Of a stretch of 16,437 bases of DNA, positions 1-6,850 are shown in pieces. The number at the start of each line of letters is the position of its first letter. Position 1 is the stretch's first letter. The notes beneath the pieces were generated by a model. The model saw only the letters and a program-made list of their open reading frames with translations. It made no database searches and was not told the DNA's origin. The DNA lies in assembly GCA_037133215.1 (NCBI GenBank), contig JBAXOM010000048.1:1-16437 (forward strand). Reading direction: 5' to 3'. A program made the translations under genes and the position numbers. This DNA comes from F1-60-MAGs149 sp037133215 (GTDB lineage Bacteria > Actinomycetota > Thermoleophilia > Gaiellales > F1-60-MAGs149).

Positions 1-2
1 GT

Positions 3-1229
3 ATGGATCTTCGTGGCGCGAACTTCGCCAAGGCAAACTTCACGGGCCTCAACGTGCTGGCGACAGACAACCACTTCAACCTCACGGGCTCGAATCTGTC
101 ACGCGCAAATCTATCGGGTGCCAACTTGACGGGCCTCGATCTGTCGAGCACCAATTTGGCGGGCACAAACCTCGCTAACGCGAACGCCACGGATACCACC
201 TTCAGCAGTTACGGGTACTACAACAACTCCAACATTTCCAACCTGATCATTTCGTCCAAGACCAACTTCACGGGAACGGTGCTCGTACGCGCCAACTTTT
301 CCTCGACTGATCTCCGCCGTGCGAACATTAGCCAGATCAATTTTGCGGAGGCGAACCTCTCCGCGGTAAATCTCAGCGGCGTTGACCTGAGTCGTTCAAC
401 GATCGGCAAGGCTACCAATCTGAACAATGCCAATCTCGTCGGAGCGAACCTCAGTAACGTGACCTTCTCATCGTTTTCTTCGTACTCCGGCTTCACCTAC
501 GCCGACCTCACCGGCGCGAACCTCAGTGGCGCGAACCTTGTCAACGCTCCGATGAACAACAGCGATCTGACCAACGCCAATGCCTCGGGCGCAAACCTCC
601 AAGGAATCAATCTTAACTCCGCAAATCTGACTGGCACCAACTTCACCAACGCCAGCTTGCTCAGTGCAGGCATGGAGTCGGTGACGGTAACGAGCGGCAC
701 GACGTTTACCGGAGCGCAGACGACGCTCGCCACTTGGGCCAACGCGGACCTCCGCTCCGCCAACCTTTCGCAGATCAACTTCACGTCAGCGATCCTGAGC
801 GGGGTCAACCTGTCGGGCTTGGACCTCCGGACGTTCCCGTTCGGCATCGTCTTGAAACTCGTAGGTTTGAAGGCGAACGGCGCAAATCTCGCCGGAACAA
901 ACCTCACTGCGGGCGGCGACAACACGAAATCCCAATTCGTCGGGGCAAATCTTACGGGCGCTACGTTGGGTACTACGTCCAATTCCGACTTCACGGGAGC
1001 CAACCTGTCGGGCGCGACGATGGGAATTGCTTTCGGAGGGCAGTTTTTGGGTGCCAATCTTGCCGGCACGGTGTTCACCGGGAATCTGTCGCAAGCGAAC
1101 TTCTCCGGTGCGACCGGAACACCCGACGTTTCGGCCTTGGCTGGCTTCATCGGCAATAACTGGTCGCTCGCCCGCTGTCCCAACGGCACCTGGCTCGCCC
1201 TCGTACCAACGGCCGCCTGCACGTTCTGA
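3..1229 (+). CDS. Pentapeptide-repeat protein, 5' end probably outside the window
   Basis: The 408 visible residues are almost entirely A(N/D)LxG-type pentapeptide repeats (for example ANLSG, ANLTG, VDLSG), which in this family stack into a right-handed quadrilateral beta-helix. Short non-repeat stretches interrupt the repeats near residues 70-90, 150-165 and 230-245. The protein ends in a distinct cap, IGNNWSLARCPNGTW followed by a second Cys three residues from the C-terminus; this resembles the cysteine-containing tails (CPDGT-like) seen on exported pentapeptide-repeat proteins of Actinobacteria. No signal peptide is visible because the window opens at the third base of the reading frame, so the ATG at 3 is probably internal. 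The function cannot be assigned; pentapeptide proteins range from gyrase protection to structural surface roles. The two tail cysteines suggest, but do not prove, an extracellular location. Confidence 0.85.
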   Translation: MDLRGANFAKANFTGLNVLATDNHFNLTGSNLSRANLSGANLTGLDLSSTNLAGTNLANANATDTTFSSYGYYNNSNISNLIISSKTNFTGTVLVRANFSSTDLRRANISQINFAEANLSAVNLSGVDLSRSTIGKATNLNNANLVGANLSNVTFSSFSSYSGFTYADLTGANLSGANLVNAPMNNSDLTNANASGANLQGINLNSANLTGTNFTNASLLSAGMESVTVTSGTTFTGAQTTLATWANADLRSANLSQINFTSAILSGVNLSGLDLRTFPFGIVLKLVGLKANGANLAGTNLTAGGDNTKSQFVGANLTGATLGTTSNSDFTGANLSGATMGIAFGGQFLGANLAGTVFTGNLSQANFSGATGTPDVSALAGFIGNNWSLARCPNGTWLALVPTAACTF

Positions 1230-1235
1230 GGTGAG

Positions 1236-1271
1236 GCGGGAGCGCGGCGCCACCCGGCGTCGCGCTCCCGC
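1236..1271. terminator. Hairpin between convergent genes
   Basis: Arms at 1236-1251 and 1256-1271 form a 16-bp stem with one G-T wobble (1247/1260) and an ACCC loop. It starts 7 bases after the pentapeptide gene stop, and its last base is the first base of the opposing kinase gene's stop codon. There is no T-run on either side, so it may act as a shared, bidirectional hairpin terminator or as a 3'-end protecting structure. Confidence 0.65.
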
Positions 1272-2746
1272 TACGCCATCACGTTCGTCGCCGTCTGAGC
1301 CCTCACGCACGGCAACTCGACCACAAATCGCGCCCCACCCTGCGGCGCATCGCCGACGGTGACAGCGCCACCCATCGCGATCGCTAGCTCGCGAGCGATC
1401 GCCAAACCGAGGCCCGTGCCGGTGCCGTCTTCGGTGTAGAAGGCTCGAAAGATGGTGGCGCGCTTCTCGAGCGGAATACCGGGACCAGAGTCGTCGACGG
1501 TAATCCAGATGCGACCAGCTTCCGCGAGCGCCGACACAGTGATCGATCCGCCATCGGGCGTCCAACGCACCGCATTGCGGACGAGGTTCGAGACGATCTG
1601 CAAGATCCGATCGCCATCGCCAATCACGACGGGCAAGACACCCGACTGCAGCCCGATCGTGATGTCGCGTTCGCGCGCCTCGCTGCCCTGCCCCGTCACA
1701 ACCTGTTCGAGTAACACGTTGAGATCCACCTCGTCGGCCTCGAGACCAAAGCGTTTGGCCTGCAGCCGAGCAAGATCGAGCAAATCGCCCACCAGGCGAT
1801 TGAGCCGAAGCGACTCAGCCGTAATCGCCTCGTACGCCCTCTGACGCGAATCCTCATCATCGAAGATGCCGTCGGCCAAGGCATCGACCTGACCACGGAT
1901 AGCCGTGAGTGGCGTGCGCAGTTCATGCGAGACGCGCATCAGGAAGAGGCGCTCGGTATCGCGGGCCTCCGTCAGACGTACCGTCATGTCGGAGAAGGCG
2001 CGGTTGACCATGCCGATTTCGTCCGCGCGCGTCGTGTCGAGGGGCACATCGTCATCGCCACGCGCCACTGCGCGAGCCGCGGCTGCCAACCGTCGCAGTG
2101 GGCGAACGAGACGAAGGCCGAGGACCAGGGCAAGAATGATCGCCACCGCCGTACCAACAGCAAAGGCGGGAATAAGTGCGCGCCGCAGAGTGCCTGCCGG
2201 TGACGACACGTGGACCGCCGGACGCGCTACGACCAGTAGACCGGGGCTCGCACCAAGAAAATCGCTCTGCTCTGTCGGGAACAACCCGCGAGCCACCACG
2301 ACGTCACCATCAAGGCTCGCTGGCACATACTCCGCAGGGATCACGACAGCCTTTCCCTGATCAAGCTGCTCGCTGACCGACGTCGGCAATGGCTGCGTCC
2401 ACGACAGCTCTTTTAGGTCCAACCCCTTGGCCTTCAAGACAGTGCTCTTCATCGTCGACATAAAAAACAACGAGCTGCCGTTGGCCGCCTCCAGGTACGC
2501 GCTTCGCAAGACATCGTTGCTTTTGCCAATAAAGAGGCCACTGATCAGCAGCGCGTACTCCCGAGAAAGGCCCGTCGTTAGGCGCTTGAGATCGCGCTCC
2601 TGCTGGGTCCGCGCCTCGTAGCGCTGGTGGTCCGAAAACTGGTTGACCGAACGCACCGTCATCACAGCAGTCACGACGAGCGCTACTAAGACGGGCACGA
2701 CCCCGATGATCAGCAACCGCGCGCGCAGACTACGCAGAAGCAGCAT
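1271..2746 (-). CDS. Membrane sensor histidine kinase (HAMP-HisKA-HATPase)
   Basis: 491 aa. Membrane segments lie at about residues 11-31 and 191-214, bounding an extracytoplasmic sensor region of about 155 residues with no recognisable domain. A HAMP linker follows at 213-265. The HisKA dimerisation domain has the phospho-acceptor His274 in VSHELRTPL, and the ATPase domain shows the N box (N387 and N391 in SNLVRNAVRWTP), the G1 box DDSGPGI (418-424) and the G2 box GTGTGLGLAI (441-450). All catalytic elements look intact. It overlaps the response regulator gene by 17 bases, so the two are almost certainly co-translated partners. It should autophosphorylate and pass phosphate to D53 of that regulator. 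The signal is unknown; the co-oriented secreted protein upstream may be connected with sensing. Confidence 0.95.
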   Translation of the reverse strand: MLLLRSLRARLLIIGVVPVLVALVVTAVMTVRSVNQFSDHQRYEARTQQERDLKRLTTGLSREYALLISGLFIGKSNDVLRSAYLEAANGSSLFFMSTMKSTVLKAKGLDLKELSWTQPLPTSVSEQLDQGKAVVIPAEYVPASLDGDVVVARGLFPTEQSDFLGASPGLLVVARPAVHVSSPAGTLRRALIPAFAVGTAVAIILALVLGLRLVRPLRRLAAAARAVARGDDDVPLDTTRADEIGMVNRAFSDMTVRLTEARDTERLFLMRVSHELRTPLTAIRGQVDALADGIFDDEDSRQRAYEAITAESLRLNRLVGDLLDLARLQAKRFGLEADEVDLNVLLEQVVTGQGSEARERDITIGLQSGVLPVVIGDGDRILQIVSNLVRNAVRWTPDGGSITVSALAEAGRIWITVDDSGPGIPLEKRATIFRAFYTEDGTGTGLGLAIARELAIAMGGAVTVGDAPQGGARFVVELPCVRAQTATNVMA

Positions 2747-3416
2747 CGTCGCCGACCTTGTACCCCACGCCCCAGACCGTCACGACCGGACAATCGTCGC
2801 CAAGCTTGCGGCGCAACTGACGGACGTGGACATCGACGGTGCGCGTATCGCCCGCGAACGTATATCCCCAGACGCGCTCGAGCAATTGGTCGCGCGTCAG
2901 CACGTTGCCACGCTCCTCCAGCAACGTCCAGAGCAGATCAAATTCTTTTGGTGCGAGCTGGACGACGGCACCGTTGAGCATGACCTCGTGCCGACCCCGA
3001 TCGATCGAAACGCCACCGTGCGTCAACACGCCACCGATCGGCTGCGCGGTCGTCGGAGCGCGCCGCAAGATCGCCTTGACGCGCGCAACCAACTCGCGCA
3101 CGTTGAAGGGCTTGGTGAGGTAATCGTCCGCCCCGACCTCAAGACCAACGATCTTGTCGATATCGTCGTCGCGCGCCGTGACCATGATGATCGGCACCTG
3201 GGACGACGCGCGAATCCGGCGGCACACCTCAAGACCATCAATGTCAGGCAGATTGAGGTCGAGCACGATGAGATTCGGCGGTGTCGCCTCCATCAATCGC
3301 AATGCATCGGTACCGGTGAGAGCGTGGTCGACGTCGAAACCAGCCTTCTCGAGGTACGTCTTGACAGGCGTAGCGATATTGATCTCGTCTTCGACGATCA
3401 GGATGCGCTCGGCCAT
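2730..3416 (-). CDS. OmpR/PhoB-family response regulator
   Basis: 228 aa. The receiver domain (1-120) has the acidic pair E9/D10, phospho-acceptor D53 in VLDLNLPD, T80 and K102 in the conserved LTKPF motif. The C-terminal half (about 125-225) is a winged helix-turn-helix of OmpR type, with the family signature around LAPKEFDLLWTLLEERGNVLTR and the VDVHVRQLRRKLG recognition region. The ATG is preceded by an AGAGAGGG Shine-Dalgarno sequence, only 9 bases after the stop of the secreted-protein gene, which indicates one transcript. It is a DNA-binding transcription factor controlled by the downstream kinase; its target genes cannot be told from the window. Confidence 0.95.
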   Translation of the reverse strand: MAERILIVEDEINIATPVKTYLEKAGFDVDHALTGTDALRLMEATPPNLIVLDLNLPDIDGLEVCRRIRASSQVPIIMVTARDDDIDKIVGLEVGADDYLTKPFNVRELVARVKAILRRAPTTAQPIGGVLTHGGVSIDRGRHEVMLNGAVVQLAPKEFDLLWTLLEERGNVLTRDQLLERVWGYTFAGDTRTVDVHVRQLRRKLGDDCPVVTVWGVGYKVGDDAASA

Positions 3417-3425
3417 CGTCCCTCT

Positions 3426-3893
3426 CTACTTCAACCGCAGACTACTTGGCTTGTCTGTCGCGACATACGTTACGTCCGCGGCACCATCCGCACTGTAGGT
3501 ACCGTCGCCGCGCAAACCAACCTGGCCACGCCCACTAATCCACACGTTCGCTAACGCATCGGCTCGTCGAACCGTCAACGTAAACGTCCCTCGCCGGTGA
3601 AGGCTGATCGTAATCGGCGCCAACACACGCAGCTCGACCGGGGCCATACCTTTGAGAATCTTGACGCACTCCTGAAGCGGCTGGCCATCGATGCACTGGA
3701 TGCTCTCCGTCAGCTCGAGTGGGCCGCTGACACGCGCCCCGCTGCTGATCGACTCGACGATAACCATCGAGTCAAAGCGAGCGACACCGCGATACGACAA
3801 ATCGCCGCTCGCGGTCGCCATCTCAAACGACTTCGCACCCGCCACGGGAACGGCAACAAGAAAGACAGCGAGAGCGAGGACGACGCGAAGCAC
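3426..3893 (-). CDS. Small secreted protein of unknown function, first gene of the two-component unit
   Basis: 155 aa from the GTG at 3893. I chose this start because it places a clean signal peptide at the N-terminus: LRVVLALAVFLVAVPVAGA, with likely cleavage after AGA. Upstream TTG codons in frame at 3923 and 3920 would add a polar, non-signal-like extension. The mature part of about 135 residues is predicted to be mainly beta strand by eye, with two cysteines (in QCIDG and QECVK) that could form a disulfide. I recognise no domain. It reads in the same direction as the response regulator, 9 bases away, so it is probably co-transcribed with the two-component system. It could be an accessory or signal-modulating periplasmic protein or simply a target; this is inference. 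Its start follows a CATAAT hexamer by 6 bases. Confidence 0.75.
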   Translation of the reverse strand: MLRVVLALAVFLVAVPVAGAKSFEMATASGDLSYRGVARFDSMVIVESISSGARVSGPLELTESIQCIDGQPLQECVKILKGMAPVELRVLAPITISLHRRGTFTLTVRRADALANVWISGRGQVGLRGDGTYSADGAADVTYVATDKPSSLRLK

Positions 3894-3899
3894 ACGCGC

Positions 3900-3905
3900 A
3901 TTATG
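3900..3905 (-). promoter_or_regulatory. Putative -10 box (CATAAT) for a leaderless transcript of the secreted protein-regulator-kinase unit
   Basis: On the minus strand CATAAT (5 of 6 to TATAAT) lies 6 bases before the GTG at 3893. I see no convincing -35 hexamer at 16-18 bp. A GGGGAG stretch just upstream of the hexamer would be a poorly spaced Shine-Dalgarno for the same GTG, so the leaderless reading is not certain. Confidence 0.4.
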
Positions 3906-3938
3906 CTCCCCTAACGGCAACAAGGTGTGATGGTTGCG

Positions 3939-4793
3939 TTAGGACGCGTCGTAACGGTGAAACCCGACACCCGTTTTGCGCCCCAATTTGCCCTCATCAA
4001 GCATCTGTAGAAGCAGCGGGTGTGGTGCGCAGTGTTCGTCACCGAGCGCTTCGGCAATCGCCTGTGAGGCGTGCACCTGAACGTCGACACCAATGAGGTC
4101 AATCAACGCGAGTGGTCCCATCGGCCAGCCCGCACCCGCCTGCAACGCCCGATCAATGTCGGCCGGATCGGCGCCCGTTTCGGCGTACGTCCGCACCGCG
4201 TCGTTGAGCATGGGTACGAGAATCCGATTGACGATGAAGCCTGGCGTATCGGGGCACGGCACAGCCTCTTTGCCGAGGCCCTCAGCAAACTCGATCGCTG
4301 CGGCGTACACAGCTGGATCGACGTGCTTGGTGTGGACGACCTCGACGAGTGGCATGACCGGTGCGGGGTTGAAGAAGTGCAGTCCAACGACGCGCTCGGG
4401 GCGGCCACTGGCTTCGGCGATGCCCGTCACGCTGATTGCCGACGTATTCGTGGCAAGGATGGCGTCTGGTTTCGTCGCCGCAGCGAGCTCGCGGAACAGG
4501 TCGTGCTTGACCTGTGGAATCTCAGCAATGGCCTCGATCACCAGATCGGCGTCGGCGAAACCATCAACGGTGGCCGTTGTCGACAGGCGAGCCATGGCGG
4601 CTGCACAGTCCTCGGCCGTCAGCGTGCCCTTGGCAACACCGCGTTGGAGGCCCTTCTCAACCCGTTCGGCCAGGTTGTCGCGGGCAGCATCGACACCGTC
4701 CATCCCGATCACGGTATGGCCAGCCGCAAGGCACACCTGCACGATCCCTGCACCCATTGTTCCTAGCCCGACTACTCCGACAATCTGCGTCAT
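3939..4793 (-). CDS. 3-hydroxyacyl-CoA (3-hydroxybutyryl-CoA type) dehydrogenase
   Basis: 284 aa, the usual length of stand-alone 3-hydroxybutyryl-CoA dehydrogenases. It interconverts 3-hydroxyacyl-CoA and 3-ketoacyl-CoA with NAD(P). The N-terminal Rossmann fold has GLGTMGAG (9-16). Catalytic residues align well: S118 in NTSAI, H139 in GLHFFNP, E151 and N189 in GFIVNR. The C-terminal dimerisation domain carries GWPMGPLALIDLIG and ends with GRKTGVGFHRYD. The start at 4793 is set by the family N-terminus (MTQIVGVVG) and by an AGGAGA Shine-Dalgarno 5-6 bases upstream; a longer frame to 4901 is not supported. It is a single gene on its strand, divergent from the zinc-ribbon pair. A role in fatty-acid oxidation, butyrate or polyhydroxyalkanoate metabolism is possible; the window does not decide. 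Confidence 0.95.
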   Translation of the reverse strand: MTQIVGVVGLGTMGAGIVQVCLAAGHTVIGMDGVDAARDNLAERVEKGLQRGVAKGTLTAEDCAAAMARLSTTATVDGFADADLVIEAIAEIPQVKHDLFRELAAATKPDAILATNTSAISVTGIAEASGRPERVVGLHFFNPAPVMPLVEVVHTKHVDPAVYAAAIEFAEGLGKEAVPCPDTPGFIVNRILVPMLNDAVRTYAETGADPADIDRALQAGAGWPMGPLALIDLIGVDVQVHASQAIAEALGDEHCAPHPLLLQMLDEGKLGRKTGVGFHRYDAS

Positions 4794-4907
4794 GACGTCT
4801 CCTGCCCTTCGCTGAACCATTGCATCGTGACGTACCCGGCGCACCTGGCGCAGCGATGCCACCAGCGTGTTCACCGACGTGGAACCAGATGATTGGACCA
4901 TTCCCCG

Positions 4908-4913
4908 TATACT
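4908..4913 (+). promoter_or_regulatory. Putative -10 box (TATACT) upstream of the zinc-ribbon pair
   Basis: TATACT matches TATAAT in 5 of 6 positions and lies 9 bases before the ATG at 4923, so transcription would begin at or next to the start codon. TTGGAC at 4893-4898 is only 9 bp away and cannot be a normal -35 element. Confidence 0.45.
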
Positions 4914-4922
4914 CCGTGCGCA

Positions 4923-5396
4923 ATGGGAGGCTTTTCCGATCGCGCGCGACTATCCGCGCAACGACCGAACTCGGCGGGTGACGTCGTGGTTACGGTTGCT
5001 GCCAGCCAAGTTCGCGACGCCAAAGGCAAGGCGATCCAGCAGATGTCCTCTGCGCCCGGTGAAGCCAAGAAAGCCGCTGGAGAGTTGCGCAAGGAGCGCG
5101 CCGGGCTCGCCCGCCGCTACCAAGAGCTCCGCGGCGACCTCGGTGGCCTCTTGATCGAGATGGCCCGACGCGACCAGTTCAACTTTCACCTCCTGCGCCT
5201 GCGTGCCTCGGAGGCCGTGACCGTCGAACAGCGCGCCAAGGAGATCGACGGTGCGCTCACGCTGCACGCAGCGAGTGGCCGAACCGCGTTGCCGCCAGGT
5301 ACCGTCGCGATGTCGTCGACGAAGTGCTCGCACTGCACGGCTGCAATTCCCGTTGACGCGAACTTCTGCGCCTACTGCGGGACACCGACCCAATGA
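4923..5396 (+). CDS. Coiled-coil protein with C-terminal zinc ribbon
   Basis: 157 aa from the ATG at 4923; an in-frame TTG at 4893 is an alternative, but it would lie upstream of the likely -10 box. Residues about 30-112 are charged, alanine-rich and look helical (KAAGELRKERAGLARRYQELR), probably a coiled coil. The C-terminus is a zinc ribbon with C135-x2-C138 and C149-x2-C152 (KCSHC and FCAYCG). No enzymatic motif is visible. Its stop overlaps the ATG of the next zinc-ribbon gene by 4 bases (ATGA), a sign of translational coupling, so the two products probably act together. Small zinc-ribbon proteins of this type are usually adaptor or scaffold components; the specific role is unknown. Confidence 0.8.
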   Translation: MGGFSDRARLSAQRPNSAGDVVVTVAASQVRDAKGKAIQQMSSAPGEAKKAAGELRKERAGLARRYQELRGDLGGLLIEMARRDQFNFHLLRLRASEAVTVEQRAKEIDGALTLHAASGRTALPPGTVAMSSTKCSHCTAAIPVDANFCAYCGTPTQ

Positions 5397-6139
5397 CCGA
5401 CGCCGACCAGCCCACCAACGACGGCCCCCTGCCCGGCGGTCCGATCTTCGAGACGCCTCTACCCGCGGCCGATGTTGCGCGCTGCCCGGCCTGTCTGTCG
5501 CCGATGCGTTCGGATCAGCGGTACTGCCTCGAATGCGGTGAGCGCCTTGCGGTCGACGAGATTCCACCGCCTCCCGGTGGCGGTTCTGCGTTTGCGAATC
5601 GCAACACGTCGATCCTGGCAATCATCGCAGTCGTTCTGATCATCGCCGGAGCCGGGCTCGCGTGGGTCGCGCTGCGTACGACAACCAACGGCGACGATCC
5701 TGTCACGACGGCAGCTACTGCATCGACCGCTACGGATACGACCATCACGGATACCGGCATCACCGACACGGGTATCACGGACACGGGGATCACCGATACC
5801 GGAATCACGGATACCGGCATCACCGACACGGGCATGACAGACACCGGTTCGTCCGCAACAGGTTGGCCGGCTGGTCAGAGTGGCTACGCCGTCATTCTCG
5901 CCTCGAAGGACACCGCAACCTTTACCGAGGCCGACGCCCAGGCGATTGCCGATCAGGCTTCGGCAGCGGGTGTGCAGATGGTGGGCGTCCTCGATTCGTC
6001 GCAGTTCCCCACGCTCAACCCTGGTTACTGGGCCGTCTTCTCTGGCCCGTACACGACGAAGGACGAAGCCGCGACTGCCGCGACGACGATTCAGGGCCAG
6101 GGCTACCCCGACGCCTACGCGCGCCAAGTTCAGCCGTAA
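5393..6139 (+). CDS. Single-pass membrane protein: N-terminal zinc ribbon, ITDTG repeat linker, C-terminal SPOR-like domain
   Basis: 248 aa. A zinc ribbon at 31-48 (CPAC and CLECG) is followed by a proline/glycine-rich stretch, one membrane helix at about 73-94 (SILAIIAVVLIIAGAGLAWVAL), a Thr/Ala-rich linker and seven tandem pentapeptides (six ITDTG and one MTDTG, residues 118-152). Residues about 163-248 look like a SPOR-type fold: YAVILASKD at the first strand, then YWAVFSGPYTTKDEAATAA and a final strand ending in YARQVQP. SPOR domains bind denuded peptidoglycan at division sites. The expected topology is zinc ribbon in the cytoplasm and SPOR-like part outside. Coupling to the preceding coiled-coil zinc-ribbon gene suggests a membrane-bridging pair. 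The SPOR call is by pattern only. Confidence 0.85.
   Translation: MTDADQPTNDGPLPGGPIFETPLPAADVARCPACLSPMRSDQRYCLECGERLAVDEIPPPPGGGSAFANRNTSILAIIAVVLIIAGAGLAWVALRTTTNGDDPVTTAATASTATDTTITDTGITDTGITDTGITDTGITDTGITDTGMTDTGSSATGWPAGQSGYAVILASKDTATFTEADAQAIADQASAAGVQMVGVLDSSQFPTLNPGYWAVFSGPYTTKDEAATAATTIQGQGYPDAYARQVQP
5744..5848 (+). repeat. 15-bp in-frame tandem repeat, seven copies
   Basis: Seven consecutive 15-bp units of the form ATCACSGAYACSGGN encode ITDTG x6 and MTDTG x1. Units differ mainly at third codon positions, alternating ACG/ACC and GAT/GAC, so the peptide repeat is better conserved than the DNA. Copy number could vary by slippage or recombination without breaking the frame. Confidence 0.95.
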
Positions 6140-6153
6140 CTGTCCGATCGCTG

Positions 6154-6185
6154 GGCTCTGACGGAGCCGTTCGAAATCGCGAACG
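6154..6185 (+). terminator. Double small hairpin after the zinc-ribbon pair
   Basis: Two adjacent stems follow the stop at 6139: GGCTC/GAGCC (6154-6158 and 6164-6168) and CGTTCG/CGAACG (6168-6173 and 6180-6185). They share base 6168 and no T-run follows. A weak, possibly factor-assisted terminator; the second palindrome could instead be a protein-binding site. Confidence 0.4.
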
Positions 6186-6217
6186 CTGGGCGCTCTTGTG
6201 ATGTTTAACACAATGCC

Positions 6218-6246
6218 TTGTGCGGAGAACGTATCACCGGTACACT
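6218..6246 (+). promoter_or_regulatory. Promoter of the 137-aa gene (TTGTGC-17 bp-TACACT)
   Basis: TTGTGC at 6218-6223 and TACACT at 6241-6246 are separated by exactly 17 bp. This is one of the two best -35/-10 pairs in the window. The start point would be near 6253, giving a 5' UTR of about 100 bases before the ATG at 6354, unlike the leaderless starts proposed for several neighbours. Confidence 0.55.
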
Positions 6247-6310
6247 GCGGCTTGCGCGCTTAGCAGGTATTCCCCGCGGAGCGCACCGCTTCTCCCCATT
6301 TCGCACTTGG

Positions 6311-6333
6311 TACGTGGTGCGATTGCCCACGTA
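6311..6333 (+). promoter_or_regulatory. 5' UTR hairpin or operator, TACGTGG-N9-CCACGTA
   Basis: A perfect 7-bp inverted repeat (6311-6317 and 6327-6333, 9-base loop) lies 20 bases before the start codon and downstream of the predicted promoter. It could be an RNA hairpin affecting translation or a dimeric DNA-binding site. A second, overlapping pairing CGCAC/GTGCG (6302-6306 and 6317-6321) is mutually exclusive with it. Confidence 0.35.
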
Positions 6334-6353
6334 CGTTCGTAGAAAGAGTTTTT

Positions 6354-6767
6354 ATGTATCGCTTCAGCCGCCAGATCTTCGTCGAAATCAAGGACGCCGT
6401 CGACCCCTCCCCCGACACCGTGTCGGTCGTCGAGGCGCGTCGCCGCATCCTCGCCGCCTGCGAGAGCACCATTGAGCGCCTCGCCCGCGACTCCCGCTAC
6501 TTCCCGAAGCCGGCCCGCAGCCTCTTCCAGGAAGTGCGTTACTACTTCCCAATCACGGAGCAGGCTCGCGTCTACTACACGATTGAGCGCTACATCGGCC
6601 TCGCGCAGGACTTCATTCGCGACGAGATCGAGCGCCACGGCGAGGGCGTCATTGCTCCGTGCCGTGCAACCACCCGTAAGGGCAAGCCGTGCCAGCGCAC
6701 GCCATTGCCAAGCCGCGAGTACTGCCCGTCGCACTCGCATCTCGAAGAGCACGCGCTCAGCGCCTAG
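6354..6767 (+). CDS. Small protein of unknown function with C-terminal Cys/His (zinc-binding) motif
   Basis: 137 aa. The first 95 residues look helical and aromatic-rich (RYFPKPARSLFQEVRYYFPI, then VYYTIERYIGLAQDF). The C-terminus carries C103-x9-C113-x10-C124-x2-H127, within CRATTRKGKPCQRT and YCPSH. This resembles the small zinc-binding Cx(T/A)TTxxGxxC...YCxxH modules found as add-ons in many bacterial proteins. I do not recognise the N-terminal part. Translation starts at an ATG preceded by a weak GAAAGAG. The gene stands alone with its own promoter, a structured leader and a strong terminator, which suggests a well-expressed, independently regulated product. Confidence 0.8.
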   Translation: MYRFSRQIFVEIKDAVDPSPDTVSVVEARRRILAACESTIERLARDSRYFPKPARSLFQEVRYYFPITEQARVYYTIERYIGLAQDFIRDEIERHGEGVIAPCRATTRKGKPCQRTPLPSREYCPSHSHLEEHALSA

Positions 6768-6792
6768 CTTTTTACGAACAACGTGGAGTGAG

Positions 6793-6850
6793 CGAGAGGC
6801 TCGGAGCCCCCAGTGGTCTCCGAGCCTCTCGTCGTTTCTCGTTCTTTTTT
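6793..6850 (+). terminator. Strong intrinsic terminator of the 137-aa gene
   Basis: A perfect 14-bp stem (6793-6806 with 6818-6831, 11-base loop) is followed by a T-rich stretch ending in six Ts at 6845-6850, immediately before the convergent dinB stop codon. The T-run starts a little far from the stem, but this is still the clearest rho-independent terminator in the window. The stem could also serve dinB transcripts from the other side. Confidence 0.85.

Noticed and set aside
497..1222. 241-codon minus-strand frame opposite the pentapeptide gene
   Set aside because: It shows a repetitive pattern (RFAPVRFAP) that is just the antisense of the pentapeptide repeats.
4794..4901. N-terminal extension of the hydroxyacyl-CoA dehydrogenase
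   Set aside because: A strong AGGAGA ribosome site and the Rossmann N-terminus fix the start at 4793.
5744..5848. CRISPR-like array
   Set aside because: The repeats are contiguous 15-bp coding units without spacers.
5459..6211. 250-codon minus-strand frame opposite the SPOR-like gene
   Set aside because: It is an antisense shadow; its repeats mirror the ITDTG repeat and it lacks a coherent domain.
6247..6353. Riboswitch in the leader of the 137-aa gene
   Set aside because: Hairpins exist, but no known riboswitch consensus was recognised.
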